A DNA stretch of 64,000 bases. Origin: Erysipelotrichaceae bacterium. GTDB taxonomy: Bacteria; Bacillota_I; Bacilli_A; Erysipelotrichales; Erysipelotrichaceae. Shown one piece after another: positions 16,167 to 25,245 of this stretch. Each line of letters starts with the position of its first letter. Position 1 is the stretch's first letter. A program made the translations under genes and the position numbers. The stretch is from NCBI GenBank assembly GCA_017442805.1, contig JAFRZA010000033.1, forward strand, positions 1 to 64,000, written 5' to 3'. The notes under the pieces are model-generated. The model was not told where the DNA came from. It did no database searches and was given only the letters and a program-made list of their open reading frames with translations.

Positions 16167-17313
16167 CTTCTTCGGTTTCTTCCTCCGGCTTTTCGTCTCT
16201 GTCGCCGGTCTGGGCGGCGTGATTGAGTCTGAACAGGAAGAAGGCGTTGACGAAGCTCATGCCTGAATTCTTGATCAGGCTGATCAGCGTCTGGGCCATC
16301 AGCCCCTTGGTGTCCCTGTCGTAATTCATGAACTTCCGTACCAGCCGGATCAGGAAATCGGCTTTTTTCTTTTCCAGATCGCGGATGGTGCTGCAGCCCA
16401 GTTCCACCATGGCGTCATAGGACGTGTTGATGAAGACGATTTTCTCCTCAAATGAGAGATCGCGGAACCAGCCGTTCATGCTGTCGTTGATGAACCGGCT
16501 GAAATCGCTGAAGTTCTCCGCCTTCACGAAGTGGCCGCCTTCGCTCTGCCAGCTCAGGAAATCGTGCTGCCTGACCGGCCCCTTACCTTCTGAGCTGACG
16601 ATCACCCGGTCGATCCCGCTGTTCATCAGCGTTCCGATCACCGAGCCGGAAGGCAGATAGGTGATCATGCGCTTCAGCATGGCCTGATACTGCGGCTTGG
16701 CGGTATAGCTTTCCGAAAAGCCCGGACCGTCGTTGTTGTAGACCCGCACGATTCGCTCGCTGCTCAGTTCCACCGCGGCGTAGACGGCCAGGTTGCCGCC
16801 CTTGGAGTGACCGCCGAGCAAAAAGTTTCCCTTTCTCTTCTTCAGCTGCCTGCTGACGTATTCCAGTGCCTGTTTCTGAGAAGGAACCGGCGTCATGTAA
16901 GCCATGTTGAAGTCTTCCTTCCAGCTGAACAGCATGTTGTCGGTGCCCTCAAAGGCAATGTAATACAGATTCTTGCCCAGCTGAACCGTTATGGCGCCGA
17001 ACTGCTTTTCATCAGTCCAGTCGTCATCGTTGACATAATCCATCACCAGCAGATCGCGGTAACGCCGGTTGTTGGCCATCAGCGAAAGCGCCAGCCGGTC
17101 GGAGGCCGAATCGCCCACCTTGGCAACGCCGCCTTCTTCGCCTCTCATGAAATACTTCTCCGCCGCCTCCTGAAGCCTCAGCGGCTTTTCGCCGACGATG
17201 TCCTGCCACTCAATGTAGGAAAGCTGACACATCAGGGTGTTGTCAACTTCGTTGAACGGCTTCTGCTCAAAGGTATAGATGCCGTTGTTCACAATGTAAT
17301 CAAGCGCGTTCAT
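16162..17313 (-). CDS. DUF2974 (Mbeg1-like) alpha/beta-hydrolase-fold protein
   Basis: 383 residues. The nucleophile elbow GGHSKGGNLAVYAA places the probable catalytic Ser at 170, with an upstream YIAFEGTDN segment typical of lipase-like DUF2974 proteins and a C-terminal helical tail. No signal peptide is evident, so it should be intracellular. The substrate is unknown; esters or lipids are plausible from the fold. It sits alone between two terminators and is not part of the neighbouring mfd-divIC operon. Confidence 0.8.
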   Translation of the reverse strand: MNALDYIVNNGIYTFEQKPFNEVDNTLMCQLSYIEWQDIVGEKPLRLQEAAEKYFMRGEEGGVAKVGDSASDRLALSLMANNRRYRDLLVMDYVNDDDWTDEKQFGAITVQLGKNLYYIAFEGTDNMLFSWKEDFNMAYMTPVPSQKQALEYVSRQLKKRKGNFLLGGHSKGGNLAVYAAVELSSERIVRVYNNDGPGFSESYTAKPQYQAMLKRMITYLPSGSVIGTLMNSGIDRVIVSSEGKGPVRQHDFLSWQSEGGHFVKAENFSDFSRFINDSMNGWFRDLSFEEKIVFINTSYDAMVELGCSTIRDLEKKKADFLIRLVRKFMNYDRDTKGLMAQTLISLIKNSGMSFVNAFFLFRLNHAAQTGDRDEKPEEETEEE

Positions 17314-17329
17314 TCTTACCCCTTTCTTT

Positions 17330-17351
17330 GAAAAAAGCGAGTTGCCTCGCT
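17330..17351 (-). terminator. Terminator of the nadK-to-divIC operon
   Basis: On the minus strand AGCGAG-GCAA-CTCGCT is followed by TTTTTTC; it includes the divIC stop codon. Confidence 0.85.
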
Positions 17352-17664
17352 AATCATCTAACGGAGGGAAATAGTAAATCTGTTCGTTATCCTTGGAGAA
17401 CAGATACTTGCCCCTCGCGACATTGGAAACGTAGTTTTCGTCCGTCAGCTTTTCCTTCTGATTTACCAGACTGTCCCTTTCGGCTTCCAGCGCCTTCAGT
17501 TGCTCCTCGTAAACCTTCAGGTCAGCTCTCAGGGAGAACGTGGTCCTGATTTCCCGGTTCGCGTTCATGACAAAGTATATGATTCCCGCTATCATGGCTG
17601 CGCAGATCACAAACAGGATGGTATAGCGCAGTGATTTCTTCAGTCTTTTTTTCTTTTTCGGCAT
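17350..17664 (-). CDS. divIC: Septum formation protein DivIC/FtsB family
   Basis: A bitopic division protein: basic N-terminus (MPKKKKRLKK), one transmembrane segment (about 12-33), an extracytoplasmic coiled coil (about 42-76), and the GKYLFSKDNEQIYYFP end typical of DivIC. The ATG at 17664 is preceded by AAAGGAG; a longer TTG start would swallow that site. The order pth-mfd-rqcP-divIC matches Bacillus. It would work with FtsL and DivIB at the septum, neither of which is in the window. 104 residues is a normal length. Confidence 0.9.
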   Translation of the reverse strand: MPKKKKRLKKSLRYTILFVICAAMIAGIIYFVMNANREIRTTFSLRADLKVYEEQLKALEAERDSLVNQKEKLTDENYVSNVARGKYLFSKDNEQIYYFPPLDD

Positions 17665-17710
17665 GATCCGTCTGCTCCTTTCATCAGGCAAATGATATTA
17701 TAGTAAACCT

Positions 17711-17992
17711 TCAGTCAAGATTCAAGCGGTCTTCTTCCGTCAGAAAATACTCGTCCAGCACTTCGTAAAGGCCGGCCGCCTCGCCTTTTTTCACGACCGG
17801 GCTGACGTCCAGAACGCGGACCTTCAGCACTCTTTCGCCGTAAATGACCTCGATGATGTCGCCGGCACTGATTTCCCTGGCCGGCTTGGCGATCCGGCCG
17901 TTAACCAGCACGCGCTGATTGGCAGCCAGCTGCTTGGAGATCGTTCTTCTCTTCAGGATCCTTGATACCTTTAAGAATTTGTCCAGTCTCAT
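17711..17992 (-). CDS. rqcP: S4-domain ribosome-quality-control factor RqcP (YabO/Hsp15-like)
   Basis: 93 residues with an S4 RNA-binding domain at the start ([33 protein letters not shown]). In Bacillus RqcP stabilises the 50S-peptidyl-tRNA complex so that RqcH can add C-terminal Ala tails to stalled chains. It overlaps mfd by four bases. The next gene is divIC, the same as the Bacillus yabO-divIC neighbourhood but without the intervening sporulation genes yabP and yabQ. Confidence 0.92.
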   Translation of the reverse strand: MRLDKFLKVSRILKRRTISKQLAANQRVLVNGRIAKPAREISAGDIIEVIYGERVLKVRVLDVSPVVKKGEAAGLYEVLDEYFLTEEDRLNLD

Positions 17993-20900
17993 AGTTTATC
18001 CACTTCCTTCAGTATTTCTTCCATTCTGGCGTGATAATTGCGGTTCTTGGGAATGGTTATCGTGATCTTTCCCTTGAGATACTTCAGCCTGATGTCCGGA
18101 GAGATCTCATACATCCGGCCGAAGAACTGAATGCCGTCGACCTTTCCTGAGGTTTCCGGAGTCAGCACGATGCCGTTTTCCTTCGCCAGTTCATAATAGT
18201 CTTCGATTTTATGGTTGTTAAGCAGCAGTTCGATCCTCTTCTTCACGAACAGGTTGTTGATGCTCACCGGCAGCTTTCCGTAGTAGTCCTGCTGCTGCCG
18301 GTGGAATTCTTCCAGTTCTTCCTGCGTGGTGATGGCGGCCAGTTGCTGGTAGATGCTGAGCTTTTCGTAGTCCCGGCTGACGAACTGATCCGGGATGTAG
18401 CCGTCGACGTCGTGGGTTCTGAACTGCGGTTCCTCGACGATCTCCTCAGCCAGGCCCTTGCGCCTTCTGATGGCGTCGTTCAGCATTTCCAGATACAGGC
18501 TCATGCCGATGGTATTGATGAAACCGGCCTGCCGTTCACCCAGCAGATCTCCGGCGCCTCTGATGGTCAGATCGCGCAGAGCGACCTTGTAGCCGGAGCC
18601 CAGCTCCGTGAATTCCTTGATCGCCTGCAGTCTCTTCGATGCCGTCTCGGAAAGCTGGCGGTTGTTGTCATACATCAGATAAGCATAGGCGATCCGGTCG
18701 CTGCGGCCGACCCGGCCTCTGATCTGATACAGCTGAGCCAGGCCGAAGTGCTCGGCGTTTTCGATCAGCACGGTATTGGCGTTGGGGATGTCGATGCCGG
18801 TCTCGATGATCGTGGTGCAGACCAGCACGTTGTAGCGGCCTTCAACGAAACGGTACATGACGTCTTCGATCTCTTCCCTGTTCATCTGACCGTGGCCGAT
18901 GGCGATGTCCGCCTGGGGAACCAGGGTCTTGATCTTGCGGGCCACATCATAGATGTCGGAAACGTTATTGTGGAGGTAAAACACCTGGCCGCCCCGGGCC
19001 AGTTCCCGCTGAATGGTTTCCCTTATCAGGCTGTCATTCTTTTCGACCACGTAGGTCTGAATGGCCATGCGGTTCTGCGGCGGAGTGTTCAGCTGGGAAA
19101 GCGACATGACGCCGACCAGCGACATCTGCATGGTCCGGGGAATCGGAGTAGCGCTGAGGGAAAGCACGTCGATCGTCTTCTTGAGTTCCTTGATCTTTTC
19201 CTTGGCCTGAACGCCGAAGCGCTGTTCCTCATCGATGATCAGCAAGCCCAGATCGGCGAACTGCACGTCCCTGCTTAGGAGCCGGTGGGTGCCGATCAGG
19301 ATGTCGATCTTGCCCTCTTTAAGCCTTTTCAGGATGTCCTTCTGCTCATAGTCCGGCACATAGCGGTTGATCAGCTCCACGCTGAAGGGGAAGTCCTTGA
19401 ATCTCTCCTTAAAGGTGTTGTAGTGCTGACGGGAAAGAATGGTGGTCGGGCAGAGATAGGCGACCTGCTTGAGGTCCTTGCAGGCCTTGAAGGCGGCGAT
19501 CATCGCCACTTCCGTCTTGCCGAAGCCGACATCGCCGCATAACAGCCGGTCCATCGGCTTGGGCTGTTCCATGTCGTATTTCACCTCGGCGATTGCCTTG
19601 ATCTGGTCGTCGGTCAGCACATAGGGGAAGTTTCTCTCAAACTGCCGGCTGTAGTCATCGTCCTTGCTGAAGGCGAAGCCGATGTTCTGCTCGCGGGCAG
19701 AGTAAAGGTCCATCAGCCTTTCGGCGATGTCATTGACTTCCTGGCTGATCTTTTCCTTGGTCCTGTTCCAGCGGTTGGAACCCAGTTTGTTGAGCCGGAT
19801 GCCGACCCCTTCAGCCGCCAGGAATTTCCGGACCAGCTTGAACTGTTCCAGCGGCACCAGCAGGGCGTCGTTGTCGCGGTAGCGGATCTGAAGGTAGTCC
19901 TGATGATGTCCGTTTATTTCCCGGGTAATAATTCCCTCGTATAAGCCGACACCGTACTTGCTGTGGACGACGTAATCGCCCTTCTTGAGGTCCTGGTAAC
20001 TGTCCAGCACTTCCGCTTCGCGGAACTTGCTGTCGAAGCGTCCCCGGATCTGCTTGATGCCGAAGAGTTCCTTGCCGCTGAGATACATTTCCTCGTGATA
20101 GATGAATCCCTCAGTAAGCTCTTCGGGGCAGACCTTCAGGTAATCGCTCATCTTCAGCTTGCGGACGCTGAAGTGATTTTCCAGCAGTTCCAGCTGTCCC
20201 TCGTTCAGGGAGACATGGATGTGATAGTTTTCCGAGAGCCGGATGATCTCATCCACCGCCTTATCCAGCGGCAGAAGCGGGAAATAGGAAAGCCGGATGT
20301 CCGATTTGATCGCGTTTCCGCTTTCAAAGACCCCGGAGATCCGGTAGGGACGGAAGCGGGAGACCTCTCTTTCAAAGTCGGCGAAGACGCTGTGATAGTT
20401 CAGTCCGCGGTTGTCCAGAAACAGCTCGGTCAGGTATTCGTCGTTTTCCCTGATGTTCATCTCCAGACTGCTTTCAACCGCCTCTTCGGGATTGATGATG
20501 ACATCGGGATCGTCGATGTAATCCAGCAGGGTAGCGCAGTTGCGGAAGAAGGCCTGGTAGCGGTAGAGGTATCTCTCGCTGATGTGGTTTTCCAGATAAT
20601 CCAGATCCCTTGCGACAGCTTCGCTGAGCAGTCCGGAATCCGAAGCCTTTTCCCGGTCCCTTTCCAGCTGGGCGGTAATCTTTTCCTTCAGATCGGAAAA
20701 GTCTTCATCATAGATGAGAGCGCTGGCCGGCACGATGCGGACTTCTTCAGCCTTTTCCACCGTGCGCTGAGAGGAGATGTCAAAATAGCGGATCGAATCG
20801 ATCTCCTCGTCGAAGAACTCGATCCTGACCGGTCGGTCGTTCTGAATGGAGAAGACGTCGATGACGCCGCCGCGCTGCGAGAAGGTCAGCGGCTGGTCGA

Positions 20901-21384
20901 CCCGGGCCGTCTGCCGGTATCCCGAAGCGATGAGTTTTTCCTTCAGCTGTTCCATGCCGAAGAGCTGACCCCGGCGCAGATCAAGGACGTGGTTCCTGAA
21001 GGTCTGGCGGGAAGGCAGGTAGCGGATCAGCGCCATGCCGTGGGTGACGATGACCATCGGTCTTTCTTCCAGGCACAGGGTCGTCAGCACGTTCATCTGG
21101 TTGGCGTAGTTGCTGGGAGAGGCAGCCACCGCCTCCACGCGCAGCGATTCCTCCACGCTGAAAAGCAGCACATCGTCTTTCAGCAGGGGGTATAGCCTGT
21201 TGTAAAGCTGCTGTGCCGTGTAGACGTTTTCCTTTACCGCTACGATTTTTCTCGGGTGCTGACGGAAGCTTTCCGCGATGATCAGGGTCTCCTCAACATC
21301 GCTCAGACAGTTCAGGCCCGGCTGGTGCCGGTTAAACGCCTGTACTGCCGGATCATCTGCCATCAGCCGGAACAGTTCATCCAT
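17989..21384 (-). CDS. mfd: Transcription-repair coupling factor
   Basis: Mfd removes RNA polymerase stalled at lesions and recruits UvrA. The 1131 residues show a UvrB-like N-terminal module, the RNA polymerase interacting domain around the [19 protein letters not shown] region, and RecG-type helicase motifs: [11 protein letters not shown] (Walker A), DEEQRFG (motif II), SATPIPRT and [11 protein letters not shown] (motif VI). The C-terminal TRCF domain is complete. It overlaps pth by eight bases and rqcP by four, so it is tightly inside the operon. Confidence 0.97.
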   Translation of the reverse strand: MDELFRLMADDPAVQAFNRHQPGLNCLSDVEETLIIAESFRQHPRKIVAVKENVYTAQQLYNRLYPLLKDDVLLFSVEESLRVEAVAASPSNYANQMNVLTTLCLEERPMVIVTHGMALIRYLPSRQTFRNHVLDLRRGQLFGMEQLKEKLIASGYRQTARVDQPLTFSQRGGVIDVFSIQNDRPVRIEFFDEEIDSIRYFDISSQRTVEKAEEVRIVPASALIYDEDFSDLKEKITAQLERDREKASDSGLLSEAVARDLDYLENHISERYLYRYQAFFRNCATLLDYIDDPDVIINPEEAVESSLEMNIRENDEYLTELFLDNRGLNYHSVFADFEREVSRFRPYRISGVFESGNAIKSDIRLSYFPLLPLDKAVDEIIRLSENYHIHVSLNEGQLELLENHFSVRKLKMSDYLKVCPEELTEGFIYHEEMYLSGKELFGIKQIRGRFDSKFREAEVLDSYQDLKKGDYVVHSKYGVGLYEGIITREINGHHQDYLQIRYRDNDALLVPLEQFKLVRKFLAAEGVGIRLNKLGSNRWNRTKEKISQEVNDIAERLMDLYSAREQNIGFAFSKDDDYSRQFERNFPYVLTDDQIKAIAEVKYDMEQPKPMDRLLCGDVGFGKTEVAMIAAFKACKDLKQVAYLCPTTILSRQHYNTFKERFKDFPFSVELINRYVPDYEQKDILKRLKEGKIDILIGTHRLLSRDVQFADLGLLIIDEEQRFGVQAKEKIKELKKTIDVLSLSATPIPRTMQMSLVGVMSLSQLNTPPQNRMAIQTYVVEKNDSLIRETIQRELARGGQVFYLHNNVSDIYDVARKIKTLVPQADIAIGHGQMNREEIEDVMYRFVEGRYNVLVCTTIIETGIDIPNANTVLIENAEHFGLAQLYQIRGRVGRSDRIAYAYLMYDNNRQLSETASKRLQAIKEFTELGSGYKVALRDLTIRGAGDLLGERQAGFINTIGMSLYLEMLNDAIRRRKGLAEEIVEEPQFRTHDVDGYIPDQFVSRDYEKLSIYQQLAAITTQEELEEFHRQQQDYYGKLPVSINNLFVKKRIELLLNNHKIEDYYELAKENGIVLTPETSGKVDGIQFFGRMYEISPDIRLKYLKGKITITIPKNRNYHARMEEILKEVDKL

Positions 21385-21952
21385 TTTTCTCCTTTACGTT
21401 ATAGATGTTCATCACCCTGTCAAAGGGGGTATCGATGAATTTGATGGCTGCCTCCGCCGCCTTGGCCAGAGCGGCTTCGTAAGCCGGCCGGTCCTCCTTG
21501 CGGACCTTGCCCAGTACGTAGTCTATGGTCTGAATGCGGGGGCTTTTGTCAATGCCGATGCGGATGCGGTTGAAGTTGCGGGTCCTCAGATGAGCGATGA
21601 TGCTCTTGAGCCCGTTATGGCCGCCGTCGGAACCGGTGGTACGCAGCCGGATGCTGCCGACGGGGAGATCAAGATCGTCATAGATGATCAGGATGTCCTT
21701 TTCCTTGTCGAGCTTGTAATAGGCCGCCGCCTTGCCGACGGCGCGGCCGGATTCGTTCATGTAGGTCTGCGGCTTCATCAGCACGACCGGTTCACCGTTG
21801 ACCGTTCCCTTGCCGATCAGCGCCTCAAAGGCGCGGCGGGTCACCGGAATGCCCAGCTGCCGGCTGATGATGTCCATGGTCAAAAACCCGGTGTTATGCC
21901 TGGTGTTTTCGTACTTCTCTCCGGGATTTCCCAAACCGACAATTAACTTCAT
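21377..21952 (-). CDS. pth: Peptidyl-tRNA hydrolase
   Basis: Frees tRNA from dropped-off peptidyl-tRNA. 191 residues with GLGNPG at the N-terminus, the catalytic His (His19 in RHNTGF), the MNESGRAV loop, and DDLDLPVGSIRLR with the partner Asp. The pth-mfd order is conserved in Bacillota; the small fin gene found between them in spore formers is absent. Confidence 0.96.
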   Translation of the reverse strand: MKLIVGLGNPGEKYENTRHNTGFLTMDIISRQLGIPVTRRAFEALIGKGTVNGEPVVLMKPQTYMNESGRAVGKAAAYYKLDKEKDILIIYDDLDLPVGSIRLRTTGSDGGHNGLKSIIAHLRTRNFNRIRIGIDKSPRIQTIDYVLGKVRKEDRPAYEAALAKAAEAAIKFIDTPFDRVMNIYNVKEKNG

Positions 21953-21979
21953 TTCCTGCCTCCGGACTTTTATTCTGCT

Positions 21980-22675
21980 CTAATTACTCTGCTTGTCAAT
22001 GATTCCGCTTACCACCCATTGGGCGCACAGAATGCCGGCGCCGGCGGGGACGAACATCATCGATCCCAGCACTTCGGAGCTTCTGTTCAGCGGCTGTTCG
22101 CCGCTGAAGACCACCGGCACCTTCAGGCTTAAGCCGTTCTTGCGGGCGATCTGCCTTAAGGCCTTGGCCATCGGGTCGTTTTCCGTCTTTTCCAACGTTG
22201 TTATCTTCAGCTTCGTGAGGTCCAGCTTCTTGGCTGTGCCCAGACAGCTGATTATCTCAATTTCATTTTCCTGACAGTACTTCCACAAAGCGACCTTGCT
22301 GGTGAGCGTATCGATGGCATCGACCACATAGTCAGGCTTTCTGACAAAGAAGCTTTCCAGATTATCCGCGGTCAGAAAACAGTCATAACAGATTACCTCG
22401 GCCTCGGGATTGATCTTCGCTGCCCGGCGGCGGAAGACGTCTGTCTTCTTCTGCCCCAGACTTTCTTCATCAGCCAGGATCTGCCGGTTGAAATTGGAGT
22501 ATTCCACCGCGTCATGGTCGATCACGATCAGCGTGCCGACGCCGCTGCGCACAAGCGCTTCTGCCGCGTAGCCGCCGACTCCGCCCAAACCGACAACCAT
22601 CACGGTTGCTTCTTTCAGTTCCCGCAGGTTCTGCTGACCTATCAGGGTCTCGGTACGGATGAATCGTTCATTCAT
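21980..22675 (-). CDS. tcdA: E1-like tRNA threonylcarbamoyladenosine dehydratase (TcdA/CsdL)
   Basis: A ThiF/MoeB-superfamily enzyme that uses ATP to cyclise t6A37 of ANN-decoding tRNAs to ct6A. 231 residues with the nucleotide-binding GLGGVGGYAAEAL (29-41), the R-Q catalytic region (NFNRQI), and the VDAIDTLTSK segment. It is closest to the TcdA branch rather than MoeB, because it lacks the CxxC zinc pairs. It overlaps miaA by eight bases; together with miaA and tilS it adds to the tRNA modification load of the window. Confidence 0.88.
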   Translation of the reverse strand: MNERFIRTETLIGQQNLRELKEATVMVVGLGGVGGYAAEALVRSGVGTLIVIDHDAVEYSNFNRQILADEESLGQKKTDVFRRRAAKINPEAEVICYDCFLTADNLESFFVRKPDYVVDAIDTLTSKVALWKYCQENEIEIISCLGTAKKLDLTKLKITTLEKTENDPMAKALRQIARKNGLSLKVPVVFSGEQPLNRSSEVLGSMMFVPAGAGILCAQWVVSGIIDKQSN

Positions 22676-23558
22676 GCAGAAAAGCCTCTATTCTTTCTTC
22701 AATCCTGTTTTCGAAATCGCTGTCTTCAATGTCAAACCAGTTCACGTCCATCTGATGGTTGAACCAGGTATACTGACGCTTGGCAAACTGCCTGGTATGC
22801 GTCTTGATGAGTTCCACGGTTTCCTGTAGCGTCTGAACGCCGGCAAAATACTCTTTGAATTCCTTATATCCGATGGCCGTGAAGCAATGCAGAGCAAATG
22901 AATACTTATCGTGAAGCCGTGTAACTTCCTCAGCCAGACCGTCCCGGATCATTCCGTCAACGCGATCAGAGATCCGCTGCTTCAGCTTTTCCCGGTTCAT
23001 GGTCAGACCGATGATCAGACCGTCATAAACGGGCTGATGCTGCTGAGCGGCTTCCAGCTGGCTCTTGCTGGTGCCGGAAGAAGCGATCTGCAGGGCCCTG
23101 ATCACCCGCTTGCGGTTATTGGGGTGGATCGCTTCAGCGCTGACAGGATCCTTTTCCTTCAGAATTTCGTGCAGTTCGGAATTACTGAAGGCGCTGTAAT
23201 CCGCCGTCTGCTCATTATCAGACGGCCTGAAGTCATAATCATAAAGCATGGCCTTGATGTAGAGCCCGGTGCCGCCGGTCACGATTGGCAGTTTCCCCCG
23301 GGATAAAACCTCGTCGATCGCCTGACGGCAGTCTTTCTGAAAGCGGGCCACGCTGTAATCTTCGCTGACCTCAACGTAATCCAGCAGATGATGGGGAATT
23401 CCCTTCTGTTCTGCAACGGTCGGCTTGGCGGAACCGATGTCCAGTTCCTTATAAACCGCGATGGAATCGCCGTTGATGATCTCGCCGCTGTATTTCTCCG
23501 CCAGTCTTACGGCCAGTGAACTCTTCCCTGAAGCCGTCGGGCCGGTGATGATCAGCAT
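22668..23558 (-). CDS. miaA: tRNA dimethylallyltransferase
   Basis: Adds a dimethylallyl group to A37 of UNN-reading tRNAs. The 296-residue protein starts MLIITGPTASGKS (P-loop, 6-13) and has the DSIAVYKELDIGSAKPT and family TGGTGLYIKAMLYDYD segments, and ends with the QYTWFNHQ region. The start chosen lies one base after the mutL stop; the longer open frame inside mutL is not protein-like. The mutS-mutL-miaA order is a common bacterial cluster. Confidence 0.95.
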   Translation of the reverse strand: MLIITGPTASGKSSLAVRLAEKYSGEIINGDSIAVYKELDIGSAKPTVAEQKGIPHHLLDYVEVSEDYSVARFQKDCRQAIDEVLSRGKLPIVTGGTGLYIKAMLYDYDFRPSDNEQTADYSAFSNSELHEILKEKDPVSAEAIHPNNRKRVIRALQIASSGTSKSQLEAAQQHQPVYDGLIIGLTMNREKLKQRISDRVDGMIRDGLAEEVTRLHDKYSFALHCFTAIGYKEFKEYFAGVQTLQETVELIKTHTRQFAKRQYTWFNHQMDVNWFDIEDSDFENRIEERIEAFLHE

Positions 23559-23559
23559 C

Positions 23560-25245
23560 TTAGACACGCTTGAACTCCCTGTCCAGCTGACGGTCGCTGA
23601 TCGCCAGCATGGTCGGCCGGCCGTGCGGGCAGTTAAAGGGCTGCGCGCACCTTGACAGCCGCTGCAGCAGGCGCCGGCTTTCCTCAACGGTGAGGAACGA
23701 ATTGAACTTCACGGAGGCGTGGCAGGCCATTGAGGCGATCTTTTCCTTGCGGATGTCCAGAACGCTCATTTCCCTGTCATTGGTTATCTGATCGATCAGT
23801 TCCCTGATGAACTTTTCCTCATCTCTCTCGATGAAGACCGGCAGTTCGTGAACGACTACGCTGTTCAGGGAGAACGGTTCCAGTTTCAGATTTATGCATT
23901 CCAGCATCTCATTTATCCGGTCCAGCTGATTCATCTGCGCCGGGGTTATCTCGATGACCAGGGGGATCAGCAGCGGCTGACAGTCGACCTTCTTTTCGGC
24001 GATCTGCTGCTGGATCTCCTCGTACATGCACCTCTCCATGGCGGCGTGCTGGTCGATGACGTAGATGTTCTCATCGTCATAGGCCACAATGTATCTGCCG
24101 TGATACTGCGCCAGGTAGTTGAAGCGCTGCAGGGTCTCTTCGGTTGTATAGGTCATCTGCTGCTCTTCAAAGCGCAGGTCCGCGGGTATTGAAAGTTCGG
24201 CCGCCGGCTGTGTCTCCGCCGTTTCACTGCGGCTGTATTCCAGCAGCGTATCTGCCGGCCGGGTCGCTTCCTTCAGCTTCTTTTCGATGTTTTCGCTCAG
24301 CAGGCTGTATAGGGCCTTTTCCTTGGAGATCCTGATCTCCCACTTGCTGGGATGGACGTTGACGTCAACCAGCTGAAAATCAGCCGTGATGTTCAGGACG
24401 ACGATCGGAAAGCGGTCGGACATCATGAACTGGCGGTAGCCTTCAATGACCGCCTTCTGCAGCGGCAGGCTGCGGATGATGCGGCCGTTCATGCTGACGT
24501 TGATGTACTGACGGTTGGAACGGGTGATCACCGGAGAAACCAGATAGCCGTCCACCCGGAAATCATAGTCGGAAAAGCTGATGGGAATGCTCTTGCGGGC
24601 CACTTCCAGACCGTAGACGGCCATGATGGCTTCCTGCAGGGAACCGGAGCCGTTGGTCTGAATCTTCAGCCTGTCGTCGCTGTAAAGCTCAAAGGCGATC
24701 TCCGGATGAGCCAGCGCCAGCTTCTGAACCAGATCAAGGATCATGTTGGCTTCCACGTTGGCGCTCTTGAGATGCTTGAGGCGGGCCGGAGTCTTGTAGA
24801 ACAGCCCCTCAACCAGAATGGCGGTGCCCTGATTGGCCGCGATCGGTCTGGCTTCCTTTATCTGGCCGTATTCAATGCGGACCAGGGTGGAATCGGTGCC
24901 GTCGCAGGTAATCATGCGGACCTTGCTGACGGAAGCGATGGAAGGCAGGGCTTCGCCGCGGAAGCCCATGGTCTGAATGCTCCAGAGGTCCCGGGTCTCG
25001 TGGATCTTACTGGTGGCATGGCGCTCGAAAGCCCTTGTGGCGTCGACCTTGTCCATGCCGCAGCCATCATCGCTTACTTCAATGCTGTCGAGTCCGCCGT
25101 TGACGATCCTGATCTCAATCTTGCCGGCTGAAGCGTCAATGCTGTTTTCCACCAGCTCCTTGACGACTCCCATCGGTCTTTCCACGACTTCGCCGGCCGC
25201 AATCATGTTGGTCAGATGCTCGTCGAGAATGCCGATCTTACTCAT
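23560..25245 (-). CDS. mutL: DNA mismatch repair protein MutL with endonuclease motif
   Basis: 561 residues. GHKL ATPase motifs are intact (ELVENSIDAS at 30-39, DDGCGM, GFRGEAL). The C-terminal half has the endonuclease metal motif DQHAAMERCMYEE (398-410), then ACHASVKFN and CPHGRPT, all present in nicking MutL proteins. This predicts methyl-independent mismatch repair, consistent with no mutH. The inter-domain linker is short, so the protein is smaller than Bacillus MutL. It overlaps mutS by eight bases. Confidence 0.96.
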   Translation of the reverse strand: MSKIGILDEHLTNMIAAGEVVERPMGVVKELVENSIDASAGKIEIRIVNGGLDSIEVSDDGCGMDKVDATRAFERHATSKIHETRDLWSIQTMGFRGEALPSIASVSKVRMITCDGTDSTLVRIEYGQIKEARPIAANQGTAILVEGLFYKTPARLKHLKSANVEANMILDLVQKLALAHPEIAFELYSDDRLKIQTNGSGSLQEAIMAVYGLEVARKSIPISFSDYDFRVDGYLVSPVITRSNRQYINVSMNGRIIRSLPLQKAVIEGYRQFMMSDRFPIVVLNITADFQLVDVNVHPSKWEIRISKEKALYSLLSENIEKKLKEATRPADTLLEYSRSETAETQPAAELSIPADLRFEEQQMTYTTEETLQRFNYLAQYHGRYIVAYDDENIYVIDQHAAMERCMYEEIQQQIAEKKVDCQPLLIPLVIEITPAQMNQLDRINEMLECINLKLEPFSLNSVVVHELPVFIERDEEKFIRELIDQITNDREMSVLDIRKEKIASMACHASVKFNSFLTVEESRRLLQRLSRCAQPFNCPHGRPTMLAISDRQLDREFKRV